Assembly: GCA_013817465.1 (NCBI GenBank)
Contig: JACDCP010000050.1
Coordinates: forward strand, 1-13,569
Origin: Gammaproteobacteria bacterium
GTDB taxonomy: Bacteria; Pseudomonadota; Gammaproteobacteria; Steroidobacterales; JACDCP01
DNA: 13,569 nucleotides
Reading direction: 5' to 3'
Part shown: one piece after another, positions 7,188-13,569 of the stretch
How the letters are laid out: each line of letters starts with the position of its first letter
How positions within the stretch are numbered: position 1 is the stretch's first letter
Notes under the pieces: generated by a model
What the model saw: the letters and a program-made list of their open reading frames with translations, nothing else
Told to the model about the DNA's origin: nothing
Databases searched by the model: none
Position numbers and translations under genes: made by a program

Positions 7188-7206
7188 TGGGCCGTGCCAA
7201 AACCTG

Positions 7207-7360
7207 GCGCCTGCAGCGCACGAAACCAGGAATGTCCCCCAGGCCGTGACAAAACCAAGGGGACACTCCTGGTTTCGAGTCATGTACGCGAATAACCGGG
7301 CAAAGACTCACTTGCGCCTGCAGAGCACGAAACCAGGAATGTCCCTCAAGCCGTGAGCAA
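7207..7360. repeat. Variant repeat arms within a 47-bp direct repeat
   Basis: A diverged subtype of the same word is found here with ACC instead of ATC. The right-type arms CGAAACCAGGAATGTCCC lie at 7221-7238 and 7328-7345. A left-type arm, GGGGACACTCCTGGTTTCG, is at 7259-7277 and could pair with either. The two right-type arms are embedded in a longer direct repeat: 7207-7253 and 7314-7360 agree at 42 of 47 positions by my count. The second copy contains the GTG start of the next gene and its only purine-rich upstream stretch (AGGAA). Confidence 0.85.
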
Positions 7361-8645
7361 TCTCGCGCTGACCGCCTTTGCGCTGGTTCTGGTCCTGCTG
7401 AACGGTTTCTTCGTCGCCGCCGAATTCGCGATCGTCAAGCTTCGCGCGGCACAGGCGGAGGAGTTTGCGCGCACGCACGGTCTGGCGGGCCGGCTGCTGC
7501 ATAGCGTGCGTACCCACCTGGATGCCTATCTGTCGGCCTGCCAGCTCGGCATCACGCTCGCCTCGCTCGGTCTCGGTTGGATCGGCGAGCCGGCATTCGC
7601 CCGGCTCATCGAGCCCGTGCTGGTCTCGTTCGGGGTCGGGTCGCAGGCGGTGGTCCACGCCGTGGCGTTCTCGGTGGCGTTTGCCATCATCGCGTTTCTG
7701 CACATTGTCGTCGGCGAGTTGGCGCCGAAGTCGCTGGCCATCCGCCGGCCCGAGGCCGTATCGCTGCTGACCGCAACGCCGCTCTGGCTGTTTTACTGGT
7801 TGATGTATCCATTCATCCGTGCGCTCAACGGCAGCGCCAACCTGCTCCTGCGCAGCATGGGCGTCCAGTTGGCATCGGAGGGCGGCGAAGCGTATTCCTC
7901 GCGAGAGATCCGCGCGCTCGTGGCGGCAAGCCATACTCACGGGGAGCTCGATCCGGCCGAGGCGGCCATTCTGGTGCACGGGCTCGAGCTCGACGAGCTC
8001 ACGGTCGGCGACGTCATGCGGCCTTTCGGGGAGCTCACTACGATCGACGTCGGCCAGCCGCTATCGACCAGCCTGCCGCTGATCCGTCGCACGCGCTACT
8101 CGCGCTATCCCGTCTTCGAGGGGGAGCGCACGCATCTGATCGGCTTGCTGCACATGAAGGATCTGATGATTTCCGAGCAGCGCCTGCGCGATATCGTCGA
8201 CTTGCGGCCGTTCCTGCGCGATCTTCGCGTCGTCGGCGAGAACGATTCGCTGCTGGACTTGTTAAAACGATTGCGCAAGTGGGCTTCGCACTTTGCAGCC
8301 GTCATCAACCGGCAGGGAACCATTATCGGCTTCGTCACCCTTGAGCATGTGTTCGAGGCGCTTGTCGGGCCCATCGAGGACGAGTTCAGCGCCGCGCCGG
8401 CCGGCTGGAGCCGGCAACCGGACGGCTCCATGACGGGCTCTGGCGCGCTGCCGCTGGCGAGTCTCGAAACCCTGCTCGCAAAAACCATTCCGATCACGGA
8501 AGTACACAGCGTCGGTGGACTGGTGATCTGGCAGCTCGGGCGTCTGCCGAATCCGGGTGAGCGAGTCGCGTTCGACGGCAGCGAGATCGAAGTGCTGCGC
8601 ATGGACGGCCCGCGGATTCTCGAGCTGAAAGTGACAGTCGGCTAA
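7353..8645 (+). CDS. CNNM/CorC-type CBS-domain membrane protein (hemolysin-family)
   Basis: A 430-residue integral membrane protein of the UPF0053/CNNM group, often labelled hemolysin-like and linked to Mg2+ or other divalent-cation transport. The N-terminal DUF21 domain (about 1-195) has hydrophobic helices near 4-26, 60-76, 98-122 and 138-156, and the GELAPKSLAI signature (121-130). A CBS pair follows (about 215-335), then a CorC_HlyC C-terminal domain (about 350-430) with GGLVIWQLGRLPNPGERV. The start is a GTG inside the direct repeat at 7314-7360, with only a distant AGGAA, so expression may be low or the start non-standard. No upstream in-frame start is evident. The gene stands alone between two repeat clusters, so it is probably its own transcription unit. 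The transported ion cannot be told from sequence. Confidence 0.9.
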   Translation: MSNLALTAFALVLVLLNGFFVAAEFAIVKLRAAQAEEFARTHGLAGRLLHSVRTHLDAYLSACQLGITLASLGLGWIGEPAFARLIEPVLVSFGVGSQAVVHAVAFSVAFAIIAFLHIVVGELAPKSLAIRRPEAVSLLTATPLWLFYWLMYPFIRALNGSANLLLRSMGVQLASEGGEAYSSREIRALVAASHTHGELDPAEAAILVHGLELDELTVGDVMRPFGELTTIDVGQPLSTSLPLIRRTRYSRYPVFEGERTHLIGLLHMKDLMISEQRLRDIVDLRPFLRDLRVVGENDSLLDLLKRLRKWASHFAAVINRQGTIIGFVTLEHVFEALVGPIEDEFSAAPAGWSRQPDGSMTGSGALPLASLETLLAKTIPITEVHSVGGLVIWQLGRLPNPGERVAFDGSEIEVLRMDGPRILELKVTVG

Positions 8646-8677
8646 GCCGGTCGCAGGCCGGAGTGAGCGCGCCGGCG

Positions 8678-8699
8678 AAAAATGGGGACATTCCTGAAT
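8678..8699. repeat. Solo REP-like arm
   Basis: A single left-type arm (AAAATGGGGACATTCCTGAA and following bases) lies 33 bases after the stop of the CBS-domain gene and 15 bases before the full copy 3. It has no right-arm partner of its own, although it could compete with copy 3 for the right arm at 8774-8797. Confidence 0.85.
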
Positions 8700-8708
8700 T
8701 CGACACGA

Positions 8709-8797
8709 AAAAAAGGGGACATTCCTGATTTCCATACGGCGCACCGGTCGGTTCAGGCAGCGAATTTCTCTACGAAATCAGGAATGTCCCCTTTTTT
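8709..8797. repeat. REP-like inverted repeat, copy 3
   Basis: The 24-base arm at 8709-8732 is a perfect reverse complement of 8774-8797, with 41 unrelated bases between. Six A residues begin the left arm and six T residues end the right arm. The hairpin therefore resembles a bidirectional intrinsic terminator, with A-tract, GC stem and T-tract. It lies between the CBS-domain gene and the exonuclease gene. Confidence 0.93.
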
Positions 8798-8815
8798 CCT
8801 GAGTAGAATACGCCG

Positions 8816-9583
8816 ATGCATTGCTTCGCCTTCGACATCGAGACGGTGCCCGATGCGGCCCTCGGCCGCCGCCTTTACGGACTCGAAGGGCTTGCCGACC
8901 ACGATGTCGCGGAAGTCATGATCACGCGACGCCGGCAGGAGACGGGACACGAGTTCCTGCCGCTGTTGCAGCATCGGGTGGTGGCGATCGCCGTGGCGCT
9001 GCGCACGCGCGATCAGTTCAGGGTATGGTCGCTCGGCGAGCCCGGCGCCGGCGAGAGTGAGATCGTCAGTCGGTTCTTCGACGGGTTGGACCGGCTTTCG
9101 CCGGATCTCGTATCCTGGAACGGCAAGGGCTTCGATCTGCCGGTGCTGCATTATCGCGCCATGCTGCACGGCATCCAGGCAGCGCGCTACTGGGAAACCG
9201 GCGACGGCGAGCAGGGCTTTCGCTGGAACAACTACCTGAACCGCTATCACTGGCGGCATCTCGACCTCATGGACGTGCTGTCGGGTTTTCAGGCCGGTGC
9301 CCGTGCGAAGCTCGAGGATTGCGCCGTTCTGCTCGGTTTTCCCGGCAAGCTCGGCATGCACGGCTCGCAGGTCGGTGAGCATTTCGCGCGCGGCGAAATC
9401 GAACGCATCCGCAACTACTGCGAGACTGACGTGCTCAACACGTTTCTGATTTACCTGCGCTTCGAGCACATGCGCGGCCGACTCGGCGCGGCGGAGCTGG
9501 CTGCCGAATACGAGCTCGTGCGCGTGGCGTTGCGAGCCGATAACCGCGCCCACCTGAATGAATTTCTCGAGGCTTGGGCATGA
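8816..9583 (+). CDS. PolB-like 3'-5' exonuclease (DEDDy superfamily)
   Basis: A 255-residue predicted 3'-5' exonuclease of the type annotated as DNA polymerase B-like exonuclease. The DEDD motifs are visible in order. Exo I is FAFDIETVPD with D7 and E9. Exo II is LVSWNGKGFDLPVLHYR (residues 99-114) with N102 and D107. Exo III is YCETDVLNTFLIYLRFE (201-217) with Y201 and D205, matching the DEDDy form. There is no polymerase domain. The family's cellular substrate is not well defined, but DNA or RNA trimming in repair is likely. The ATG follows copy 3 of the repeat by 18 bases. TAGAAT at 8804-8809 could be a -10 box, which would make the transcript nearly leaderless, but this is weak. It overlaps the predicted rlmD start. 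Confidence 0.85.
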   Translation: MHCFAFDIETVPDAALGRRLYGLEGLADHDVAEVMITRRRQETGHEFLPLLQHRVVAIAVALRTRDQFRVWSLGEPGAGESEIVSRFFDGLDRLSPDLVSWNGKGFDLPVLHYRAMLHGIQAARYWETGDGEQGFRWNNYLNRYHWRHLDLMDVLSGFQAGARAKLEDCAVLLGFPGKLGMHGSQVGEHFARGEIERIRNYCETDVLNTFLIYLRFEHMRGRLGAAELAAEYELVRVALRADNRAHLNEFLEAWA

Positions 9584-10907
9584 GCGGGCGTTGCAAGCCT
9601 GCGCGCCGGAGGTCGCGGACGTCGTGTCCATGACCCATGATGGCCGCGGCGTAGCGCGCATCGCAGGCAAGACGGTCTTCGTCGACGGCGCGCTGGAAGG
9701 CGAGAGCGTATCTTTCGTGCGCACGCGCGTGCGCCGTAGCTACGACGAAGCGCGACTGGACAGTGTGCTCGTCAATTCGCCGGAACGCGTAACGCCGCGT
9801 TGCGCATACTTCGGCACTTGCGGCGGCTGCTCGCTGCAGCACCTTGCATCGGGCCGGCAACTCGAGCTCAAGCAACGCGTGCTGCTCGACAATCTGGAAC
9901 GCATCGGCGGCGTGCGGCCGCGCGAGCTGCTCGAACCTGTGACCGGGCCGGAGTGGGGCTATCGCCGCCGCGCGCGGCTCGGCGTCAAGCGTGTCGAGAA
10001 GAAAGGCCGCGTGCTGGTCGGCTTTCGCGAGCGCGCCAAGTCGTACGTGGCCGACATGCTGCGCTGTGAGGTGCTTGCCCCGCCAATGGATGCGCTCATC
10101 GAGCCGCTGTCCACGCTGATCGGCTCGCTCGGTATCCGGGGAAAAATCCCGCAGATCGAGGTGGCGGCCGGGGATGCGGCCACGGCGCTCGTGCTTCGCG
10201 TGCTCGCCGAGCCGTCGGCCGCGGACAGGCAAGTCCTGCGCGAGTTCGCGGCCCGGCACGGGGTCGATTTCCATCTGCAATCGGCGGGGCTCGACAGCGT
10301 GCGTCCGCTCGATGAGCCGGCCCGCCCGCTCAGCTACAGCCTGCCGCGCTTCGGGCTGACGCTCGAGTTCCTGCCCACGGATTTCGTGCAGGTCAACGCG
10401 GAGGTGAACCGCCGGCTGGTCGGCCTCGTCGTCGACCTGCTGGCGCCGCGCGCAAACGATCGGGTGCTCGACCTGTTCTGCGGTCTGGGCAATTTCACGC
10501 TGCCGCTGGCGCGCGGGGCGAGCGCCGTCACCGGCGTAGACGGCGACGCCGGGCTGATTGGTCGCGCGAAAGCCAATGCCGCGCGCAACGGGCTCGGGAA
10601 CGTGCGTTTCGCCCGGGCGGATCTGTGCGAGGCGCATGCGGCCGCCACCTGGGCCCGCGAGCCGGCCGACCTCGTGCTGCTCGACCCGCCACGGGCCGGA
10701 GCGGCAGAGCTCATCGCCGCCGGTGTCGCCGGCAACGCGCGCCGTATCGTTTATGTTTCCTGTCATCCGGCCAGTCTTGCACGCGACGCGGGCACGCTCA
10801 CGCGCGAGCACGGCTTCGAGCTGACGGCGGCCGGCATCGCCGACATGTTCCCGCACACGGCGCACGTCGAATCCATCGCCGTGTTCGACGCGGCCGGCAA
10901 GCGCTGA
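9558..10907 (+). CDS. rlmD: 23S rRNA (uracil-1939-C5)-methyltransferase RlmD
   Basis: A 449-residue SAM-dependent RNA methyltransferase of the RumA/RlmD family, which makes m5U1939 in 23S rRNA. A TRAM domain is at about residues 20-75. The iron-sulfur cysteines are C82, C88, C91 and C170 (RCAYFGTCGGC and LRCEVL). The SAM motif VLDLFCGLGNFTLPLA spans 303-318, LLDPPRAGA 374-382, and YVSCHP carries the catalytic C402. The ending MFPHTAHVESIAVF is typical. The start is uncertain. The ATG at 9558 overlaps the exonuclease by 26 bases, and a TTG at 9591 is in frame. The ATG at 9580, in the favourable ATGA overlap, is out of frame and hits a stop after 17 codons. The stop overlaps the nagZ ATG by one base. 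Confidence 0.95.
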   Translation: MNFSRLGHERALQACAPEVADVVSMTHDGRGVARIAGKTVFVDGALEGESVSFVRTRVRRSYDEARLDSVLVNSPERVTPRCAYFGTCGGCSLQHLASGRQLELKQRVLLDNLERIGGVRPRELLEPVTGPEWGYRRRARLGVKRVEKKGRVLVGFRERAKSYVADMLRCEVLAPPMDALIEPLSTLIGSLGIRGKIPQIEVAAGDAATALVLRVLAEPSAADRQVLREFAARHGVDFHLQSAGLDSVRPLDEPARPLSYSLPRFGLTLEFLPTDFVQVNAEVNRRLVGLVVDLLAPRANDRVLDLFCGLGNFTLPLARGASAVTGVDGDAGLIGRAKANAARNGLGNVRFARADLCEAHAAATWAREPADLVLLDPPRAGAAELIAAGVAGNARRIVYVSCHPASLARDAGTLTREHGFELTAAGIADMFPHTAHVESIAVFDAAGKR

Positions 10908-11950
10908 TGGCGCTCGGTCCGCTGATGCTCGACCTGGCGGGCCCGGTGCTCGAAGCCCGAGACCGCGAGCTGTTCGTGCACCCGGCGGTAGGCGGGGTCA
11001 TTCTGTTCTCGCGCAATTTCGTCGACCGCGCGCAGCTCCAGCAGCTCACTGCCGACATACACGCGTTACGACAGCCGCCGCTGATCATCGCGGTCGATCA
11101 GGAGGGCGGGCGCGTGCAGCGTTTCCGCTCACCCTTCGTCGAGCTGCCTGCGGCGCGCCTCCTGGGACGCCAGTTCGAAGTCAATGCGCGCAAGGCCATC
11201 GAGCTTGCGCGCGAGACCGGCTGGCTCATGGCTGCGGAGCTGCGCGCGGCCGGCATCGATCTCTCGTTCGCGCCGGTGCTCGATCTCGACCGCGGCGTCA
11301 GCGAGGTCATCGGCGATCGCGCGTTCCACGGGGATCCGGACACCGTCGGCCAGCTCGCAGCCGCGTGGATGCGCGGCATGCACGATGCCGGCATGGCCGC
11401 AGCCGCCAAGCACTTTCCGGGCCATGGCGCCGTGCGGGCCGATTCGCATGTCGCTTTGCCGGTAGACCGGCGCCAATACGGCGATCTGCTGGACGACATG
11501 CGGCCCTACGAGCGGCTGATCCGCGGCGGCCTCGAGGCCGTCATGATGGCGCACGTCGTATACACGGATGTCGATGAGAGCCCGGCTGGCTTTTCGGCGC
11601 GCTGGCTCAAGGGAGAGCTGCGCGAACAGCTCGGTTTCAACGGGGCAATCTTCTCCGACGATCTGAGCATGAAAGGCGCGGCCGTCGCGGGCGATATGCC
11701 GGCGCGCGCACGCGCGGCGCTCGAGGCGGGATGCGATATGCTGGTGCTGTGTAATGATCGGGCGGCGGCCGCGGCGTCGGTCGACGAGATCGATGCGCCG
11801 GCAGAGCCGGTCTCCCAGGTTCGGCTGATGCGGCTGCACGGCAGGCCGGCTCCGGATCGCGCGGCGCTGGTCGCATCCGCTCGCTGGCAGGCCGCCTTGA
11901 AGCTCGTCGAGGACAGCCGCGGCAAGCCTGAGCTCACCCTGCACGCGTGA
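10907..11950 (+). CDS. nagZ: Beta-N-acetylhexosaminidase NagZ
   Basis: A 347-residue cytoplasmic glycoside hydrolase of family 3 that removes GlcNAc from GlcNAc-1,6-anhydro-MurNAc peptides during peptidoglycan recycling. In some gammaproteobacteria its products control AmpC beta-lactamase induction. Motifs are AVDQEGGRVQRF (residues 62-73), FAPVLDLD (121-128), the KHFPGHGAVRADSH loop (168-181) carrying the conserved acid/base histidine, and IFSDDLSMKGA (248-258). By family comparison D251 is the nucleophile. Length is that of the single-domain bacterial NagZ. The ATG overlaps the rlmD stop (TGATG), giving tight coupling. There is no signal peptide, consistent with cytoplasmic action. Confidence 0.96.
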   Translation: MALGPLMLDLAGPVLEARDRELFVHPAVGGVILFSRNFVDRAQLQQLTADIHALRQPPLIIAVDQEGGRVQRFRSPFVELPAARLLGRQFEVNARKAIELARETGWLMAAELRAAGIDLSFAPVLDLDRGVSEVIGDRAFHGDPDTVGQLAAAWMRGMHDAGMAAAAKHFPGHGAVRADSHVALPVDRRQYGDLLDDMRPYERLIRGGLEAVMMAHVVYTDVDESPAGFSARWLKGELREQLGFNGAIFSDDLSMKGAAVAGDMPARARAALEAGCDMLVLCNDRAAAAASVDEIDAPAEPVSQVRLMRLHGRPAPDRAALVASARWQAALKLVEDSRGKPELTLHA

Positions 11951-12048
11951 CGAAGCATGCGCGTCCGGGCCGCCCGAAACTTAAATCCCGGGGCGTGGGT
12001 CCAAGACCCGTGTCCGCCGGCTATGCGGTATCCCTGATAGAGATCAGC

Positions 12049-13125
12049 ATGCGCCCCAGCTCATTTTTCTTCGCTTGCATCCCGCTGCTGGCCACTGCGG
12101 CGGCGGCCCAGGATTCGCTCAACGATATCCTCGACGAGACGAGCCCGAGCGTCGTCAGCGTGCGGGCCTACAATCCAAACGGCAATGTGGTCGGACAAGG
12201 CAGCGGCTTCATCGTGTCGAAGGACGGTCTGATCGTCACCACGCTGCACGTCGTCGAGCCGGGTGCCGTCATCGAGTTGAAGACCGCTGACGGCCGTATC
12301 ATCCATGCAAGCCACCTCGTGGCGAGGGATGAGGAATGGGATCTGGCGCTGCTGAGAGCAGACGGTTTCGAGGCCGACCCCCTGCGCCTTGCGGGCGAGG
12401 GTGCCGCGGAAGCCGGCACGGCCGTTTTCGCGATCGAAAGCCCGTTCGGCTTCAACAACGTCGCCTCGGAGGGTGAGATCATCGCGCTGCATCCGCACGC
12501 GGGGCGCAAGGACCTGCTGCAGATTTCCAACCGCATTACGCCGGGCTCGAGCGGCGGGCCCGTGCTGAACGCCCGGGGCGAAGTGCTCGGCGTCGCGCAG
12601 TCCGTGCCCAACGCGGGCCAGGCGGTGACCTACGCCATCCCGAGCGCGGTCGTGGCGGGCCTGCGGGACAGCACGCCACGAGGCGCGAGCGTGCGCGAGC
12701 TGGGGGAGTTCACCGCCGAGGCAAGGCGGGTGCGCGACGCGCTCGCCAATGTGCGGCCGGAGATCGAGCGGCAATGCGGATCCCAGGCCGTCGGCCTCAT
12801 TGACAGCGTCATCACGGACGCCATCTCCTCCGGCGTCGACATCTACAACACCGGCAATCACCTCGGTTGCTACCGGATTTACGAAGGCGCCGGCTACAAG
12901 CTGCTTTTCCTGCTCGATGACCGCTGCGAGGCGGCATCGTCCCTGCTCGGCAAAGCCATCCGCGAAGCGAGTGCGACCGTCATGCCGGGCAACTACGATT
13001 CCGTTCCCGCGGCACAGGCATGGATCATGCGCATCGCCTTCGATTCGCTGCTCGGCGATCGCGGGCCGCCCAGCGCGCTGGGCAGGTCGGACGACACGCC
13101 GCCCGGGACCGAAGACAGCCTGTAA
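12049..13125 (+). CDS. Exported trypsin-like serine protease with novel C-terminal region
   Basis: A 358-residue protein that starts with a signal peptide (MRPSSFFFACIPLLATAAAA, probable cleavage near AAA-Q21), so it acts in the periplasm or is secreted. The trypsin/HtrA-like fold shows the catalytic triad H67 (TTLHVVEP), D98 (EWDLALLR) and S168 (TPGSSGGPV). DegP-type PDZ domains are absent. Residues from about 215 to 358 form an unfamiliar region with three cysteines (C243, C274, C293) and a Pro/Asp-rich tail. I do not recognise this region. I chose the ATG at 12049 because it begins the signal peptide. A GTG at 11947 overlapping nagZ would add 34 residues that spoil it. The 98-base gap after nagZ could hold a promoter, but none is clear. 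The target is unknown. Confidence 0.85.
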   Translation: MRPSSFFFACIPLLATAAAAQDSLNDILDETSPSVVSVRAYNPNGNVVGQGSGFIVSKDGLIVTTLHVVEPGAVIELKTADGRIIHASHLVARDEEWDLALLRADGFEADPLRLAGEGAAEAGTAVFAIESPFGFNNVASEGEIIALHPHAGRKDLLQISNRITPGSSGGPVLNARGEVLGVAQSVPNAGQAVTYAIPSAVVAGLRDSTPRGASVRELGEFTAEARRVRDALANVRPEIERQCGSQAVGLIDSVITDAISSGVDIYNTGNHLGCYRIYEGAGYKLLFLLDDRCEAASSLLGKAIREASATVMPGNYDSVPAAQAWIMRIAFDSLLGDRGPPSALGRSDDTPPGTEDSL

Positions 13126-13128
13126 GGG

Positions 13129-13211
13129 AAAATGGGGACATTCCTGATTTTCGCGCCCTGATTTTCCGGCACCTGAATCCTGCAGCCGAAAATCAGGAAT
13201 GTCCCCATTTT
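13129..13211. repeat. REP-like inverted repeat, copy 4
   Basis: The 25-base arm at 13129-13153 is a perfect reverse complement of 13187-13211, with 33 bases between. Part of the arm word (CCTGATTTTC) recurs inside, at 13158-13167. It lies four bases after the protease stop and 57 bases before the LOV gene start. Confidence 0.95.
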
Positions 13212-13268
13212 CTTGTGCCTGCCGGGCTGCTCAGGTAAAAGAACGCCTTTCCATGCGTGGACAGCCAG

Positions 13269-13569
13269 ATGACCAGACTCGACCGTGCGGTTCTCGAGTA
13301 CGCGCTTGCGGTCAGCCGTGACGGCATCGTCGTCGCGGATGCCGGGCGCGAGGACCTGCCGATCGTTTTCGTCAACCCTGCCTTCGAGCGCATCACGGGC
13401 TTCGCCGGCAGCGACGTGCTGGGCCGTAACTGCCGGTTCCTGCAGGGTCACGATCGCGATCAGGATGGCGTTGCCGAGCTTCGTCGCGCTATCGGGCAGC
13501 ACCAGACGGTCGAGGTCATGCTGCGCAACTATCGCAAGGACGGTTCGCTGTTCTGGAACCACCTCGGCC
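13269..13569 (+). CDS. LOV/PAS-domain photoreceptor-type protein, 5' part
   Basis: The first 100 codons of a gene cut by the window end. The translation runs MTRLDRAVLEYALAVSRDG, then VNPAFERITGF (residues 35-45), then GRNCRFLQG (52-60) and LRNYRKDGSLFWNHL (85-99). GRNCRFLQ is the canonical LOV flavin-binding motif, with C55 expected to form the blue-light photoadduct. N87 and N97 match the conserved flavin-contacting asparagines. The N-terminus is short, so the LOV domain is the first domain. The output domain (for example kinase, GGDEF/EAL, STAS or DNA-binding) lies beyond the window. A GTG at 13257, in frame, could add four residues. It follows copy 4 of the repeat and may be its own transcription unit. 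Confidence 0.9.
   Translation, partial: MTRLDRAVLEYALAVSRDGIVVADAGREDLPIVFVNPAFERITGFAGSDVLGRNCRFLQGHDRDQDGVAELRRAIGQHQTVEVMLRNYRKDGSLFWNHLG

Noticed and set aside
8804..8809. TAGAAT as a -10 box for the exonuclease gene
   Set aside because: Five of six matches but no -35 partner, and it would leave almost no leader. Kept only as a weak possibility.
8682..8921. Short frame encoding MGTFLNST- and KGDIPDF-type peptides across repeat copy 3
   Set aside because: It is the translation of the repeat arms themselves (the same GDIPDF and NQECPHF words appear at every copy), not a gene.
9435..10865. Long open frame of 476 codons on the minus strand opposite rlmD
   Set aside because: It is antisense to a clearly recognisable gene, has an Arg/Ala/His-rich composition typical of GC-rich shadow frames, and shows no family motifs.
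11997..12009. Terminator after nagZ
   Set aside because: Only a five-pair stem (GGGTC with GACCC) with no T-run after it.
11947..12048. N-terminal extension of the serine protease from the GTG overlapping nagZ
   Set aside because: It would place 34 unrelated residues before a good signal peptide that begins at the ATG at 12049.
12061..12861. Minus-strand open frame of 266 codons opposite the protease gene
   Set aside because: The opposite frame carries a signal peptide and catalytic triad, and this one shows nothing recognisable.

Overview
The window is a GC-rich, densely packed bacterial chromosome segment. Every gene I can support lies on the + strand. Gene order (glutaredoxin-like, lepA, lepB, DUF4845, rnc, era, recO, pdxJ, acpS) and protein sequences fit a gammaproteobacterium. 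The exact lineage cannot be fixed from the sequence alone.

Layout: (1) Positions 1-214 hold the 3' part of a glutaredoxin-family (DUF836-like) gene with an apparent one-base frameshift. (2) Positions 365-7125 hold a housekeeping run: lepA (EF4), lepB (signal peptidase I), a DUF4845 membrane protein, rnc (RNase III), era (GTPase), recO (recombination mediator), pdxJ (vitamin B6) and acpS (holo-ACP synthase). Several of these genes overlap by a few bases, as expected for co-translation. The usual tight rnc-era junction is broken by a structured element of about 246 bp with terminal inverted repeats. (3) Positions 7353-8645 hold a CNNM/CorC-type CBS-domain membrane protein. (4) Positions 8816-13125 hold a second unit: a PolB-like 3'-5' exonuclease, rlmD (23S rRNA m5U methyltransferase), nagZ (peptidoglycan recycling) and an exported trypsin-like serine protease with an unrecognised cysteine-containing C-terminal region. 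(5) Positions 13269-13569 begin a LOV photoreceptor-type gene with the canonical flavin cysteine, cut by the window edge.

The most unusual content is between the genes. A family of palindromic repeats with the arm word GGGGACATTCCTGATTTT and its reverse complement occurs at four junctions (196-278, 7111-7360, 8678-8797, 13129-13211). The two arms are almost invariant, but the 33-41 nt between them differ in each copy. The copies sit exactly at the boundaries between the gene blocks and never inside a block. In two cases the repeat supplies the last codons and the stop codon of the gene before it, giving a shared GHS C-terminus (glutaredoxin-like gene and acpS). In a third, a variant copy contains the GTG start of the CBS-domain gene. 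No transposase gene is visible in the window, so these look like non-autonomous, REP-like elements mobilised or maintained in trans.

No complete novel multi-gene system is visible. The coding content is mostly well-known housekeeping, and the repeats, the rnc-era element, the protease C-terminus and the LOV gene are the parts worth a second look.
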